A stretch of 63,400 nt of DNA from Oceanospirillaceae bacterium (GCA_013373085.1 JABXIM010000041.1:1-63400), one strand, 5' to 3'. Shown: positions 1 to 8,609, counted from the first letter of the stretch. Notes: generated by a model not told the origin, from the sequence alone. Made by a program: numbers and translations.

Positions 1-71
1 CCGAAGGCGGTGTCGATGCCTTCGCGCTTCAGAACCTCAACGGCTGCTTCTATTGCTCTCATCCTGGCCAT
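1..71 (-). CDS. gcl: Glyoxylate carboligase (tartronate-semialdehyde synthase), N-terminal fragment
   Basis: Only the first 23 codons are inside the window; the gene runs off the left edge. The minus-strand ATG at 71-69 gives MARMRAIEAAVEVLKREGID, very close to the N-terminus of the Gcl family (MAKMRA..AA..VL..EGI.TAFG). Gcl is a thiamine-diphosphate enzyme that condenses two glyoxylates to tartronate semialdehyde and CO2. A GAGAG stretch just upstream could be the ribosome site. It is divergent from the TRAP operon at 657 and near a glyoxylate-type aminotransferase at 7308, which fits glyoxylate as a shared intermediate. The call rests on a short match, so it is good but not certain. Confidence 0.75.
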   Translation of the reverse strand, partial: MARMRAIEAAVEVLKREGIDTAF

Positions 72-656
72 GCTGTGTCTCTCAATCGCAATGTGAAAAA
101 TATATAATTCATAATTATTGTGTGCGACTCGATTGTAGTGACCGGGGCTTTTGAAAGTCAATACAGGATGCCGTATAACGGTATTGATGGTGTTCTATAG
201 GAAATAAATTGCTTATTTATCAGATATATACGATATTCTTAAGCATAAATAATAAATAATTATGTATTAAGATGTTGATTTTTACACGAGCCATGGTTAG
301 CTTGGGAACAGGGTTTAGCAGGGCCGAGAAGGCTTGCCGGGGCGAGGAATGAAGGCCGCGACAGCTGTCGCCGATTCCGCGAGGCCGCCTGGGCAGACCG
401 TCGGACCCGCGCTAACCCGGTGTCGCTTCTTCGGGTTCGTATTCAGTGCGGCTGGCGAGCTCTTTTAAGGAGCGATACAGCGCCATTGCCAATGTTGAGA
501 AACCAGCAGCAGAGAAGGTGCTCCATCGGGCCCGCAGCGCAGGTTTCTTGAGCGCGATTACAACTTTAAAAACGCAGCAAACGCCAAGGGTACGGTGAGC
601 GGACGAGGGTCCGCACGGCGAAGCCGGCGAACAACATTGAAACCAGAGGAATACCC
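72..656. promoter_or_regulatory. Divergent control region between gcl and the first TRAP operon
   Basis: This is 585 bases without a convincing complete gene. Bases about 95-275 are strikingly AT-rich against a GC-rich genome, as expected for back-to-back promoters. The motif ATTCATAATTAT occurs at 107-118, and an inverted 11/12 match is at 256-267; the same 12-mer recurs at 5640-5651 before the hydantoinase operon, so it may be a shared operator. From about 300 the GC content returns to normal. Bases 412-560 on the minus strand read open with ordinary-looking codons but match nothing I recognise. A small hairpin (CGGAC/GTCCG, 601-614) lies in the dctP leader. Confidence 0.45.
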
Positions 657-1679
657 ATGCAGAACAACAACACGTCATCCCGGATCGGTACAGTGACCAG
701 CGGTTGTGTAAAAGCGACGCTGGCCGCGGCGCTGTCGGCGGCCCTGTTCTCGGGCTCGGTTGCGGCGGATAACCTGCGTCTGGCGGGCAATTTCGCCACC
801 ACGCACTCGAGCAGCGTGGCGATGGAGCGTTTCAAGGAGCGCCTGCCGGAAGTCTCCGGCGGCGAGCTGACAGTGGACGTGTTTCCGGCGATGCAGCTGG
901 GTGGCGCCAAGGAGAATATCGACCAGGTACGCTCCGGCGTGCTGGAGATGACCTGGGTGGGCACCTCCTACCTGTCGCGTATCGTGCCGGAGCTCGAGGC
1001 CCTCAGCCTGCCGTTCGCCTATTCCAGTCGTGAAGAGGCGTTCAAGGTCGTCGATGGACCGGTTGGTGAGATGATCAGCGAGAAGCTGGCGGAAAAAGGC
1101 TTCGTCGCGCTTGGCTATATGGAGCTGGGTTCGCGTCAGGTGACCAACAGCCAGCACCCGATCAAGACCATCGCCGACTTCGATGGCCTGAAAATTCGCC
1201 TGCAGCCGAACGAAACTCATCTGGCAACCTTCCGCGCGCTGGGCGCAAGCCCGGTATCGATGGGCATCAACGAGGTTTACTCGGCGCTGCAGCAGGGGGT
1301 GATCGACGGCCAGGAGAATCCCTACAGCGTGATCGAGACCCAGAAGTTCAACGAGGTCCAGACCTACCTGAGCGACACCTCCCACTTCTTCGACTTCATT
1401 GCCGTGGTGGCCAACAAGCGCAAGTTCGAGAAGCTTGAGCCGGCGGAACAGCAGGCGGTGCGCGATGCCATGGCGGAAGCGGTGGCCTGGCAGCGGGCCA
1501 AGGCGGCGGAAGAGGATACCGCTGCGCGCGAGAAGCTGGTCGAAGCGAATATGGAGCTGGTCGAGGTGACCCCCGAGCTGCGTCAGCAGATGCGTGAGCG
1601 CACCGCGCCGGTGGTTGCCGAGCTGAAAGAGCGTCTCGGTGCCGACCTTATCGACGCTGTTCTGGCGGAAGTGCAGTAA
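657..1679 (+). CDS. dctP: TRAP transporter solute-binding protein (DctP family)
   Basis: Periplasmic substrate-binding subunit of a tripartite ATP-independent (TRAP) transporter, 340 aa, normal for the family. The N-terminus has a basic start and a hydrophobic signal segment ending near AALFSGSVAA, so the mature protein probably begins around residue 37. Family features include GGAKENIDQVRSGVLEM, the GLKIRLQPNE segment with the conserved substrate-carboxylate arginine, and the GVIDGQENP stretch. The start is supported by an AGAGGAA ribosome site at the right distance. The stop TAA overlaps the dctQ ATG by one base (TAATG), so the two are translationally coupled. The ligand is probably an organic acid; the sequence does not show which. 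Confidence 0.9.
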   Translation: MQNNNTSSRIGTVTSGCVKATLAAALSAALFSGSVAADNLRLAGNFATTHSSSVAMERFKERLPEVSGGELTVDVFPAMQLGGAKENIDQVRSGVLEMTWVGTSYLSRIVPELEALSLPFAYSSREEAFKVVDGPVGEMISEKLAEKGFVALGYMELGSRQVTNSQHPIKTIADFDGLKIRLQPNETHLATFRALGASPVSMGINEVYSALQQGVIDGQENPYSVIETQKFNEVQTYLSDTSHFFDFIAVVANKRKFEKLEPAEQQAVRDAMAEAVAWQRAKAAEEDTAAREKLVEANMELVEVTPELRQQMRERTAPVVAELKERLGADLIDAVLAEVQ

Positions 1680-2224
1680 TGAACGACCGGGTTCTTGACG
1701 GAATCCCGACGGCGGGGGAGGCCGTAACGCCTTCCCCGCTGGTCCGGCGCTTCCAACGGCTTTTGAATACTGCGGACCGCCTGTCCTACTGGGGCATCGC
1801 CGTGCTGATGACGCTGATGACCGGGCTGGTGACGGCACAGGTGGTGCTGCGTTATTTCTTCGGCGACTCCATCGACTGGGCCGACGAAATGTCCCGGCTG
1901 GCGTTCGTCTGGTCGATTTTCCTGGCATTGCCGCACGGCATCAAGCGCGGTATCCACGTCGGTATCGATATCCTGATCAACCGCTTTGGCTCGCGGATTC
2001 GCGAAGGCCTGATGCGATTGATGCTGGCGTTGAGCGCTGCACTGATGATGATCGTCATGTGGCAGGCGACGCTGGTGGCGCGTGATGCCTGGAGCGAAAT
2101 GATGCCGACGGTGGAACTGAGCGTGTCGGCGTTCTACATCGCGGTGATCGTGTCGATGGCCCACGCCTTCCTGCACCTGTTGTTCCTGGTCTGGCAGGGC
2201 ACCGACGCCTGGGGGGATGAGTGA
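1679..2224 (+). CDS. dctQ: TRAP transporter small permease (DctQ family)
   Basis: Small membrane subunit of the first TRAP system, 181 aa with four hydrophobic segments, as expected for DctQ. The family landmark is visible around residues 55-80: FFGDSIDWADEMSRLAFVWS followed by a glycine/histidine-rich loop before the next helix. It pairs with DctM to form the sodium- or proton-driven permease fed by the upstream binding protein. It overlaps dctP by one base at its start and dctM by one base at its stop (TGATG), so the three genes form one tightly coupled operon. Confidence 0.9.
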   Translation: MNDRVLDGIPTAGEAVTPSPLVRRFQRLLNTADRLSYWGIAVLMTLMTGLVTAQVVLRYFFGDSIDWADEMSRLAFVWSIFLALPHGIKRGIHVGIDILINRFGSRIREGLMRLMLALSAALMMIVMWQATLVARDAWSEMMPTVELSVSAFYIAVIVSMAHAFLHLLFLVWQGTDAWGDE

Positions 2225-3504
2225 TGGTTCTGGTATCGATTGGAATCTTTTTCGTACTGGCGCTGATGGGTATGCCGCTGGCGTTCGCGCTGGGGTTTTC
2301 CGCTCTGGGCGCCTTCGCCTTCGGTGGCATCGACATGGCGGTCATGCCGCAGAGCATGATGCACGCGGTCGATTCCTTCCCGCTGATGGCGATTCCGCTG
2401 TTCATGCTGGCCGGCGAGTTCATGGTTGGTGGCCAGATCATGCAGCGTGTGATCGATTTCGCCAACGCGGTGGTCGGCCGGGTCCAGGGTGGGCTGGCGC
2501 ACGTCACCATTCTTTCCGGGCTGGGTCTGGCGTCCGTGACCGGCGCGGCGGTGGCCGGTGCCAGTGCGCTCGGCACCACCATGATGCCGTCGATGCGCAA
2601 GCACTACGACAACGGCTTCGGCTCCGCGGTGGTGGCCTCGGCCTCAAATCTCGGTCCCATCATTCCGCCCAGCGCGGCGATGATCGTCTACGCGCTAATG
2701 GCCGGCTCCAGCGTCTCGGTCGGCGGCCTGTTCATGGCCGGTGTGGTGCCCGGCATCTTGCTTACAGTGGGCATGATGGCGCTGTGCACCTGGATTTCCT
2801 ACAAGCGCGGATACGAACCAACCGGCGAGCCTTTCTGCTGGCGCAACGTGCTGGTCCAGTGCCGTCGCGCCGGCGCCATCCTGCTGATGCCGGTGCTGGT
2901 AATTGGCGGTATCGTCGGCGGCGTCTTCACCGCCACCGAGGGCGCAGCCATCGCCGTGGTCTACTCGCTGCTGGTCGGCATCTTTGTGACCCGCAAGCTG
3001 AAAGTGGACGCGATACCCGGCTGCATGTTCCGCGCGGCGCTGACGTCGGCCGTGGTCGGCGCACTGATCGCCTTTGCCAAGCCGGTTACCTTCGTCTTTA
3101 CCCTCGACCTGCTGCCGCTGCACCTGTCGCAGTTCATCCAGGGCTTCACCGCCGACCCGATGGTGTTCATGGCGCTGGTGATGGGCATGCTGCTGCTGGT
3201 GGGCATGTTTCTCGAGTCGAACGCCGCCTACATCATGCTGGCGCCGCTGTTCGCTCCGATCGCGGTCGCATACGGTATCGATCCGCTGTATTTCGGCTTC
3301 CTTTTCGTGCTCAACCTGGTGGTGGGCATGATGACGCCGCCGGTTGGCGTGCTGCTGTTCGTGATGTGCGGTATTTCGCGGATCTCGATCGGCGAGCTGC
3401 TGAAGTCGGTCTGGCCGTTTATCGTGCTGCAGTACGCCGTACTGGCGTTGTGCTGGATCTTCCCCGATATCGTCACGGCGCTGCCACGCGCGCTGGGATA
3501 CTGA
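2224..3504 (+). CDS. dctM: TRAP transporter large permease (DctM family)
   Basis: Large membrane subunit of the TRAP transporter, 426 aa with about 12 hydrophobic segments. Family signatures include the N-terminal MGMPLAFALG segment, the ASNLGPIIPPSAAMIVYALM stretch in the middle and NLVVGMMTPPVGVLLFVMCG near the C-terminus. The ATG at 2224 is preferred because its A is the last base of the dctQ stop; a GTG one codon earlier is possible. Another frame is open through most of this interval, but its composition is that of a shadow frame. Operon with dctP and dctQ. Confidence 0.93.
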   Translation: MVLVSIGIFFVLALMGMPLAFALGFSALGAFAFGGIDMAVMPQSMMHAVDSFPLMAIPLFMLAGEFMVGGQIMQRVIDFANAVVGRVQGGLAHVTILSGLGLASVTGAAVAGASALGTTMMPSMRKHYDNGFGSAVVASASNLGPIIPPSAAMIVYALMAGSSVSVGGLFMAGVVPGILLTVGMMALCTWISYKRGYEPTGEPFCWRNVLVQCRRAGAILLMPVLVIGGIVGGVFTATEGAAIAVVYSLLVGIFVTRKLKVDAIPGCMFRAALTSAVVGALIAFAKPVTFVFTLDLLPLHLSQFIQGFTADPMVFMALVMGMLLLVGMFLESNAAYIMLAPLFAPIAVAYGIDPLYFGFLFVLNLVVGMMTPPVGVLLFVMCGISRISIGELLKSVWPFIVLQYAVLALCWIFPDIVTALPRALGY

Positions 3505-3585
3505 CCGGGAACTGCTGTTTGCTGTCCCGGATGCCCGTCTCGGGCACCGGGAGCCTTTCCGCAATGATTGAACAAGGATAAGAAT

Positions 3586-4314
3586 ATGACAGAGCGTACC
3601 CTGCTCGGCGTGCTGACGCCTTCCTCGAACACCGTGCTCGAACCGCTGACCGCGGAGATTCTGCATGAACTGCCCGACGTCAGCGCTCATTTTGGCCGTC
3701 TCCGGGTCACCGAGATCTCGCTGCGCGACCAGGCGCTGAGCCAGTTCGACAACGAACCCTTCCTGGCCGCCGCCAGCATGCTGGCCGATGCCCGGGTACA
3801 GTCGATCACCTGGAGCGGCACCTCGGCGGGGTGGCGTGGGTTCCAGGATGACATCGCGCTGTGCGAGGCGATCCAGGCCGAGACCGGTATTGCCGCCACC
3901 ACCTCGGTGTTGGCGCTGAACGAGATTTTTGAGAAGACCGGTGTAAAGAATTTCGGCCTGGTGACGCCCTACCTGGACGACGTGCAGGAAAAGATCGTCG
4001 AGAACTACCGCGAAGCTGGGTTCAACTGCGTGGCGGAAAGACACCTGGGCGACAAGGGCAACTTCTCCTTCTCCGAGTACGGCGAGGACTGCATCGCCGA
4101 GATGGTGCGGGCCGTGGCTGCGGAAGGGAAGGTCGACGCCATCACTATCTTCTGCACCAACCTGCGCGGCCCGCGGGTTGCCGCAGAGCTGGAAAAAGAG
4201 CTGGGTATCCCGATCTACGACACGATCGCCACCGGGGTCTGGAAGGGCATGCGTCTGGCCGGTGCCGATACCTCTCGTATCAAGGGCTGGGGGTCGGTGT
4301 TTGAGCTAAAGTAG
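3586..4314 (+). CDS. Maleate isomerase / Asp-Glu racemase superfamily enzyme
   Basis: 242 aa. The N-terminal GVLTPSSNTVLEPL motif is characteristic of the maleate cis-trans isomerase/arylmalonate decarboxylase branch of the Asp/Glu racemase superfamily, which uses two cysteines. Candidate catalytic thiols are in TIFCTNLRG (second half) and in the first half near ALCEA, but the canonical first cysteine is not obvious, so activity may differ from maleate isomerase. The ATG at 3586 was chosen because AAGGA lies 7 bases upstream; an earlier TTG lacks this. It follows dctM by about 80 bases and probably belongs to the same transcript. It may isomerise or racemise the imported acid. Hydantoin racemase or arylmalonate decarboxylase are alternatives. 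Confidence 0.75.
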   Translation: MTERTLLGVLTPSSNTVLEPLTAEILHELPDVSAHFGRLRVTEISLRDQALSQFDNEPFLAAASMLADARVQSITWSGTSAGWRGFQDDIALCEAIQAETGIAATTSVLALNEIFEKTGVKNFGLVTPYLDDVQEKIVENYREAGFNCVAERHLGDKGNFSFSEYGEDCIAEMVRAVAAEGKVDAITIFCTNLRGPRVAAELEKELGIPIYDTIATGVWKGMRLAGADTSRIKGWGSVFELK

Positions 4315-4375
4315 GATGACTGCCATGGATGGTGGAAACACTAAAAATGCATGGAGCAAGTTTTAGTGGGGTGAA

Positions 4376-4547
4376 GCGGCGTAACCTAATACAATCAAAC
4401 GGTTACCGCGCCGCCGGCACGCCGCGTAACCCATCAGCGGTTTCGAATCGCGTGTGGTGTTCGAAGCTTTTATGATGGGTTGCACCGCCGGACAATCCGA
4501 TGCCAGCCGGTCATGAACGTGCCGTTGGCGGTTTCACCCATCCTACG
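4376..4547. repeat. REP-like repeat locus
   Basis: A GC-rich block of short inverted repeats between the racemase-like gene and the transporter. GCCGCGTAACCCATCA (4421-4436) is identical to 22647-22662. ACCCATCCTACG (4536-4547) is 11/12 identical to the ACCCAACCTACG arm at 14166-14177 and, inverted, to 22589-22600. These shared pieces at three intergenic places suggest a family of repetitive extragenic palindromes. The block extends into the reading frame of the next gene and may have replaced its original leader. Confidence 0.6.
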
Positions 4548-5474
4548 GAAAGGAGTCGGATCATCGCCTGGTTTCTACCTCTGGGACTCTGCGTCGCGAT
4601 TGCCGTGGCGCTGCTGTGGCCCGGCCCCGGTCTCTGGCTCAACGAGCTGGACCTGCTGCCGGCGCTGGTGGCGCTGATCTTTCTGATCAACGGCCTGCAG
4701 ACGCGCACGGCGAGCCTGCGCGTCGAGCCGCGTTTCGGCCGCACCTTTGCCGTGGCTTTCCTGATCAACCTGTTGCTGTCGCCGCTGCTTGGCTGGCTCA
4801 TTGTGCGCCATGCCGGGCTCGATGACAGCCTTGGTCTCGGACTGCTGGTGATGGCGCTGGTGCCGCCGACACTGTCGTCCTGCATCGTGCTGACCGGCGT
4901 GGCGGGTGGGAAGACGCTATGGGCACTGTTGCTGACCCTGGGCCTCAATTTTCTCGGCATCCTGACGGTGCCGCTGCTGCTCGGCGCGCTGGTTGGCAGT
5001 TCGATCGAGCTCTCGCCCTGGCCGCTGCTGTTCAAACTGTTGCAGATCGTGTTGCTGCCATTCGTGCTGGGGCTGTTGTTGCGACCCCTGTGCGGAGCGC
5101 TGGCGGCGGCGCGGTGGCTCGGCCTGGTACCGACGCTCTGCGTTATCGCCAGTGTCTGGGTGACGTTGTCGGCCAGTCAGCAGTCGCTACTGCAGCTGTC
5201 GTTGCCGGCACTGGTGTACCTAGGGCTGCTGGTGTTGTTACTGCATGTCGCGTTGCTGGCACTGTCGGCGCTGTCGGCACCCCTCCTCAAGCTCGATCCG
5301 GCGGAACGCAGCGCGCTGCTGCTGACTGCGTCGCAAAAGACGCTGCCGGTTGCGGTCAGCGTTCTGGTCGGGCTCGGATCATCCACAGGAGTGGCGGTGA
5401 TCAGCTGCATCCTGTTCCATTTTCTCCAGTTGCTGCTGGATTCCTTCCTGGCGCCGAGATTGCGCGCCGCCTGA
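4500..5474 (+). CDS. Bile acid:sodium symporter (BASS/SBF-like) family transporter
   Basis: Membrane protein with about 9-10 hydrophobic helices, resembling the YfeH/SBF-like branch of the BASS superfamily, which imports organic anions with sodium. Typical segments are the MALVPPTLSSCIVLT stretch and the late LTASQKTLPVAVSVL helix. The start is uncertain. The ATG at 4500 lies in REP-like sequence with no ribosome site, whereas a perfect AAGGAG at 4550-4555 is followed only by two in-frame ATC codons at 4560 and 4563. The first in-frame GTG is at 4605. The listed start is therefore the longest possibility. It stands alone and is followed by a good terminator. Substrate unknown. Confidence 0.75.
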   Translation: MPAGHERAVGGFTHPTERSRIIAWFLPLGLCVAIAVALLWPGPGLWLNELDLLPALVALIFLINGLQTRTASLRVEPRFGRTFAVAFLINLLLSPLLGWLIVRHAGLDDSLGLGLLVMALVPPTLSSCIVLTGVAGGKTLWALLLTLGLNFLGILTVPLLLGALVGSSIELSPWPLLFKLLQIVLLPFVLGLLLRPLCGALAAARWLGLVPTLCVIASVWVTLSASQQSLLQLSLPALVYLGLLVLLLHVALLALSALSAPLLKLDPAERSALLLTASQKTLPVAVSVLVGLGSSTGVAVISCILFHFLQLLLDSFLAPRLRAA

Positions 5475-5547
5475 GCTCCCTCGCGCCCTGTTATGGGGCT
5501 GTTTTGGCGCTTTTTGCTACCTATTTGTGCGTGATTCCTTGGTAAAT

Positions 5548-5573
5548 AATCCGCTATTTTTGGCGGATTTTTT
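5548..5573 (+). terminator. Rho-independent terminator after the BASS transporter
   Basis: A 7-bp stem AATCCGC/GCGGATT with an 8-base loop is followed by a run of T at 5568-5573. It sits about 75 bases after the transporter stop and separates it from the hydantoinase operon. Confidence 0.8.
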
Positions 5574-5757
5574 ATATATTTTTGCGATTAAACAATGGGT
5601 TAATGAGCGCATACTGAGTGATAGATAAATTATTATTGCATTCATAATTATATCGAGAGTAGGATGAATCCATGCTCGAGGTTCCGGAGTCTGCACCCCA
5701 GAGTGAGCCTGGTGGTCAGCGGTTTCCGGACAATCGCTATCGAATGAGGATGCAATG
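5574..5757 (+). promoter_or_regulatory. AT-rich promoter region of the cyclic amidohydrolase operon
   Basis: AT-rich leader before the 5758 start. It carries ATTCATAATTAT at 5640-5651, identical to 107-118 in the gcl/dctP control region. This is a candidate common operator, perhaps for the GntR-family regulator encoded at 14184-14879. I could not fix -35/-10 boxes with confidence. Confidence 0.4.
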
Positions 5758-7191
5758 ATGTCTGATCTTTCCCAGCCCCAGTTCGACCTTGTCATCCGCA
5801 ACGGTCAGGTCGTCACCGCCGCCGATACCTCGCGCTGCGATATCGGTATCCGCGATGGCCGTATCGTTGCACTGGGCGAAAATCTCGGCGCCGGCCGCGA
5901 CGAGATCGACGCCGGCGGCAAACTTGTGCTGCCGGGTGGTGTCGATGCTCACTGTCACCTGGATCAGCCGATGCCGGAAGGCCTGAAAATGTCGGACGAT
6001 TTCACCAGCGGCACCCGCTCCGCGGCCTGCGGCGGCACCACCACGGTGATTCCGTTCGCCGCCCAGGAGAAGGGTCAGTCGCTGCGCGAGGCGGTACGCG
6101 ACTACCACCACCGGGCCGAGGGCAAGGCGCTGATCGATTATGCCTTCCACCTGATCGTGACCGACCCCACCGAAAAGGTGCTCAAAGAAGAACTGCCGGA
6201 GCTGATCCGCGAGGGGTGCACCTCGTTCAAGATCTACATGACCTACGACGATCTCAAGCTCGATGACGGCGAGATCCTCGACGTGCTGGCGGTGGCGCGC
6301 CAGGAGGGGGCGCTGGCGATGATCCACGCCGAGAACTCCGACTGCATCAACTGGCTGACCAAGCGCCTGCTGGCGGCCGGCCACACCGCGCCGCGCTTCC
6401 ACGCCGATGCCCGGCCGATGCTGGTGGAACGTGAAGCCACGCACCGCGCCATCGCGCTGTCGGAGCTGGTCGATGTGCCGATCCTGATCGTGCACGTATC
6501 CGGCTCCGAGGCCGTCGAGCAGATTCGCTGGGCGCGCAGCCACGGTCTAAGCATCTACGCCGAAACCTGTCCGCAGTACCTGTTCCTGACTGCCGAGGAC
6601 CTGGGCCTCGACGGTTACGAGGGTGCCAAGTGCGTCTGCAGCCCGCCGCCGCGCGACCAGTCCAACCAGCAGGTGATCTGGGACGGTCTGATCGACGGCC
6701 TGTTCACCATCTTTTCGTCGGATCACGCGCCGTTCAACTATGACGATCCGCAGGGCAAGAAACCGGGCGGTCAGGAAGTGGACTTCCACTATATTCCCAA
6801 CGGCATTCCGGGGCTGGAAACGCGCCTGCCGCTGCTGTTTTCCGAAGGCGTCAACAAGGGCCGGATCAGCGTCAACCGTTTCGTCGAGCTGACCTCGACG
6901 GACCCGGCCAAGCTCTACGGCCTCTATCCGCGCAAGGGCAGCATCGCCGTTGGCGCCGACGCCGACCTGGTGATCTGGGACGCCGAACGCGAGGTCACCA
7001 TCCGCAACGAGATGCTGCACCACGATACCGACTACACCCCGTACGAGGGCATGAGCATCAAGGGCTGGCCGGAGCTGACCCTGTCCCGCGGCGAGGTCGT
7101 CTGGGGCAACGGCGAGCCGAGCCAGAGCGTCGGCCGCGGCCGTTTCCTGCCCTGCGGCAAGCCGGACATGGCCAAGCCGCGGGTGCGCTGA
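5758..7191 (+). CDS. Dihydropyrimidinase / D-hydantoinase family cyclic amidohydrolase
   Basis: Metal-dependent amidohydrolase of 477 aa, the usual size, that opens cyclic ureides (dihydropyrimidines, hydantoins, or in close relatives allantoin). Visible elements: the HxH metal motif in GVDAHCHLD, the lysine that is carboxylated to bridge the metals in SFKIYMTYD, histidines in MIHAEN and IVHVSGSEA, and the metal Asp in FSSDHAPFN. The second of two adjacent ATGs is preferred (7 bases after GAGGA). It is the first gene of the operon with an aminotransferase, a TRAP transporter, an amidase and a hydratase-type enzyme. Dihydropyrimidinase-like is the family call; the true substrate could be another ureide. 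Confidence 0.88.
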   Translation: MSDLSQPQFDLVIRNGQVVTAADTSRCDIGIRDGRIVALGENLGAGRDEIDAGGKLVLPGGVDAHCHLDQPMPEGLKMSDDFTSGTRSAACGGTTTVIPFAAQEKGQSLREAVRDYHHRAEGKALIDYAFHLIVTDPTEKVLKEELPELIREGCTSFKIYMTYDDLKLDDGEILDVLAVARQEGALAMIHAENSDCINWLTKRLLAAGHTAPRFHADARPMLVEREATHRAIALSELVDVPILIVHVSGSEAVEQIRWARSHGLSIYAETCPQYLFLTAEDLGLDGYEGAKCVCSPPPRDQSNQQVIWDGLIDGLFTIFSSDHAPFNYDDPQGKKPGGQEVDFHYIPNGIPGLETRLPLLFSEGVNKGRISVNRFVELTSTDPAKLYGLYPRKGSIAVGADADLVIWDAEREVTIRNEMLHHDTDYTPYEGMSIKGWPELTLSRGEVVWGNGEPSQSVGRGRFLPCGKPDMAKPRVR

Positions 7192-7210
7192 ACCCTTTCG
7201 AACGATGGCC

Positions 7211-7233
7211 GGCTGCCAGGTTGCCTGGCAGCC
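7211..7233 (+). promoter_or_regulatory. Intercistronic hairpin
   Basis: Perfect 10-bp inverted repeat GGCTGCCAGG/CCTGGCAGCC with a TTG loop between the amidohydrolase and aminotransferase genes. No T-run follows, so it is more likely an RNA-stabilising or processing hairpin than a terminator. Confidence 0.55.
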
Positions 7234-7307
7234 CAATTCCACCACCAGGCAATGCAAGACCGGAGCCCTCGGGCACCGGCTTTTAATAACAACAAGGAGT
7301 TTTGCGA

Positions 7308-8507
7308 ATGACCTACAAGAGTGGCCGCCATTTTCTGCAGATCCCCGGCCCGAGCAACGTGCCAGACCGCATACTGCGCGCAATGGATCGTCCGACCATC
7401 GATCACCGTGGACCGGAATTCGCCGAGCTGGGCAAGTCGGTTTTGTCCGGTATCAGGCAGATCTTCAAGACCGACAACCCGGTGGTCATCTATCCGGCGT
7501 CGGGCACCGGCGCCTGGGAGGCGGCGCTGGTCAACACCCTGTGCGCCGGTGACCGGGTGCTGATGTACGAAACCGGCCAGTTCGCGACCCTCTGGCACGG
7601 CATGACAAAGAAGCTCGGCCTGGAAGCCGAATTCATTGCCGGTGACTGGCGTCACGGCGTCGATGCCGAGGCCATCGGCCGGCGACTCGCCGAGGACAGC
7701 GGCCATGCGATCAAGGCGGTGTGCGTGGTGCACCACGAAACCTCGACCGGCGTCACCAGCGATATCGCCGCAGTGCGCCGCGCCATCGATGCTGCCGGCC
7801 ATCCGGCGCTGCTGCTGGTCGACACCATCTCCGGTCTCGGCTCGGTCGACTTCCGTACCGACGAGTGGGGCGTGGACGTGGCGATCACCTGTTCGCAGAA
7901 AGGGCTGATGATGCCGCCGGGGCTGAGCTTCAACGCCATCAGTCCGAAAGCGCTGGCGGCGTCGAAGACCGCGACGCTGCCGCGTTCCTACTGGGACTGG
8001 GACGAGATGCTGCAGCACAACGCCAACGGTTTCTTCCCCTATTCGCCGGCCACCAACCTGCTGTATGGCCTCAAGGAGGCGATCGCGATGCTGCTGGAAG
8101 AGGGGCTGGACAATGTCTTCGCACGCCATGCCCGCTTCAGCGAAGCCACGCGCCGGGCGGTTCGCGCCTGGGGGCTGGAAGTGCTGAGCCTGGTGCCGTC
8201 CGAGCACAGCAACGTGCTGACCACGGTGCTGGTGCCCGAGGGCCACAGTGCCGACGGTCTGCGCAAGGTGATCCTGGAGAACTTCGACATGTCCCTCGGC
8301 ACCGGTCTCAACAAGCTGCAGGACCGGGCCTTCCGCATCGGCCACCTCGGCGATTTCAACGACCTGAGCCTGCTCGGCACCCTGGCCGGGGTCGAGATGG
8401 GCCTCGCGGTTGCGGGTATCCCGCACCGCAAGGGCGGCGTCCAGGCTGCGATCGACTACCTGGCCGAAACCGCGCCCGGCGTGCGGGCGCAGGACAAGGC
8501 CGCCTGA
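7308..8507 (+). CDS. Serine/alanine-glyoxylate aminotransferase family protein
   Basis: PLP-dependent class V aminotransferase, 399 aa. The N-terminus has the family signature FLQIPGPSNVPDRIL, followed by the PASGTGAWEAAL phosphate-binding region and the CSQKGLMMPPGL segment containing the PLP lysine. These match the serine-glyoxylate/alanine-glyoxylate aminotransferase group, which also includes PucG (ureidoglycine-glyoxylate aminotransferase). The ATG at 7308 lies 8 bases after AAGGAG. Glyoxylate as amino acceptor would fit both the upstream ureide-opening enzyme and the gcl gene at the left edge. Whether the donor is serine, alanine or a ureide cannot be read from sequence. Confidence 0.88.
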   Translation: MTYKSGRHFLQIPGPSNVPDRILRAMDRPTIDHRGPEFAELGKSVLSGIRQIFKTDNPVVIYPASGTGAWEAALVNTLCAGDRVLMYETGQFATLWHGMTKKLGLEAEFIAGDWRHGVDAEAIGRRLAEDSGHAIKAVCVVHHETSTGVTSDIAAVRRAIDAAGHPALLLVDTISGLGSVDFRTDEWGVDVAITCSQKGLMMPPGLSFNAISPKALAASKTATLPRSYWDWDEMLQHNANGFFPYSPATNLLYGLKEAIAMLLEEGLDNVFARHARFSEATRRAVRAWGLEVLSLVPSEHSNVLTTVLVPEGHSADGLRKVILENFDMSLGTGLNKLQDRAFRIGHLGDFNDLSLLGTLAGVEMGLAVAGIPHRKGGVQAAIDYLAETAPGVRAQDKAA

Positions 8508-8512
8508 ATACC

Positions 8513-8543
8513 GGTGAGTGATGCGCCTGACGCATCGCTCACC
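8513..8543 (+). promoter_or_regulatory. Strong intercistronic hairpin before dctP
   Basis: 13-bp stem (8513-8525 with 8531-8543, one G-T pair) and 5-base loop CCTGA, without a T-run. It sits directly after the aminotransferase stop and before the binding-protein gene, where such hairpins often protect the highly expressed dctP message. Confidence 0.55.
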
Positions 8544-8609
8544 GACTCCTTGCCGCTCGCGGCAATCACTGCAAAGCAAGTCACGACTATAAAAATAAGG
8601 AGTTTTGCC

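Noticed and set aside
2217-3581. A 454-codon open frame overlapping dctM in another frame
   Set aside because: Arg/Gly/His-rich, no recognisable domain, and the overlapping frame is a clear DctM with correct coupling to dctQ; it is a shadow of high-GC coding DNA.
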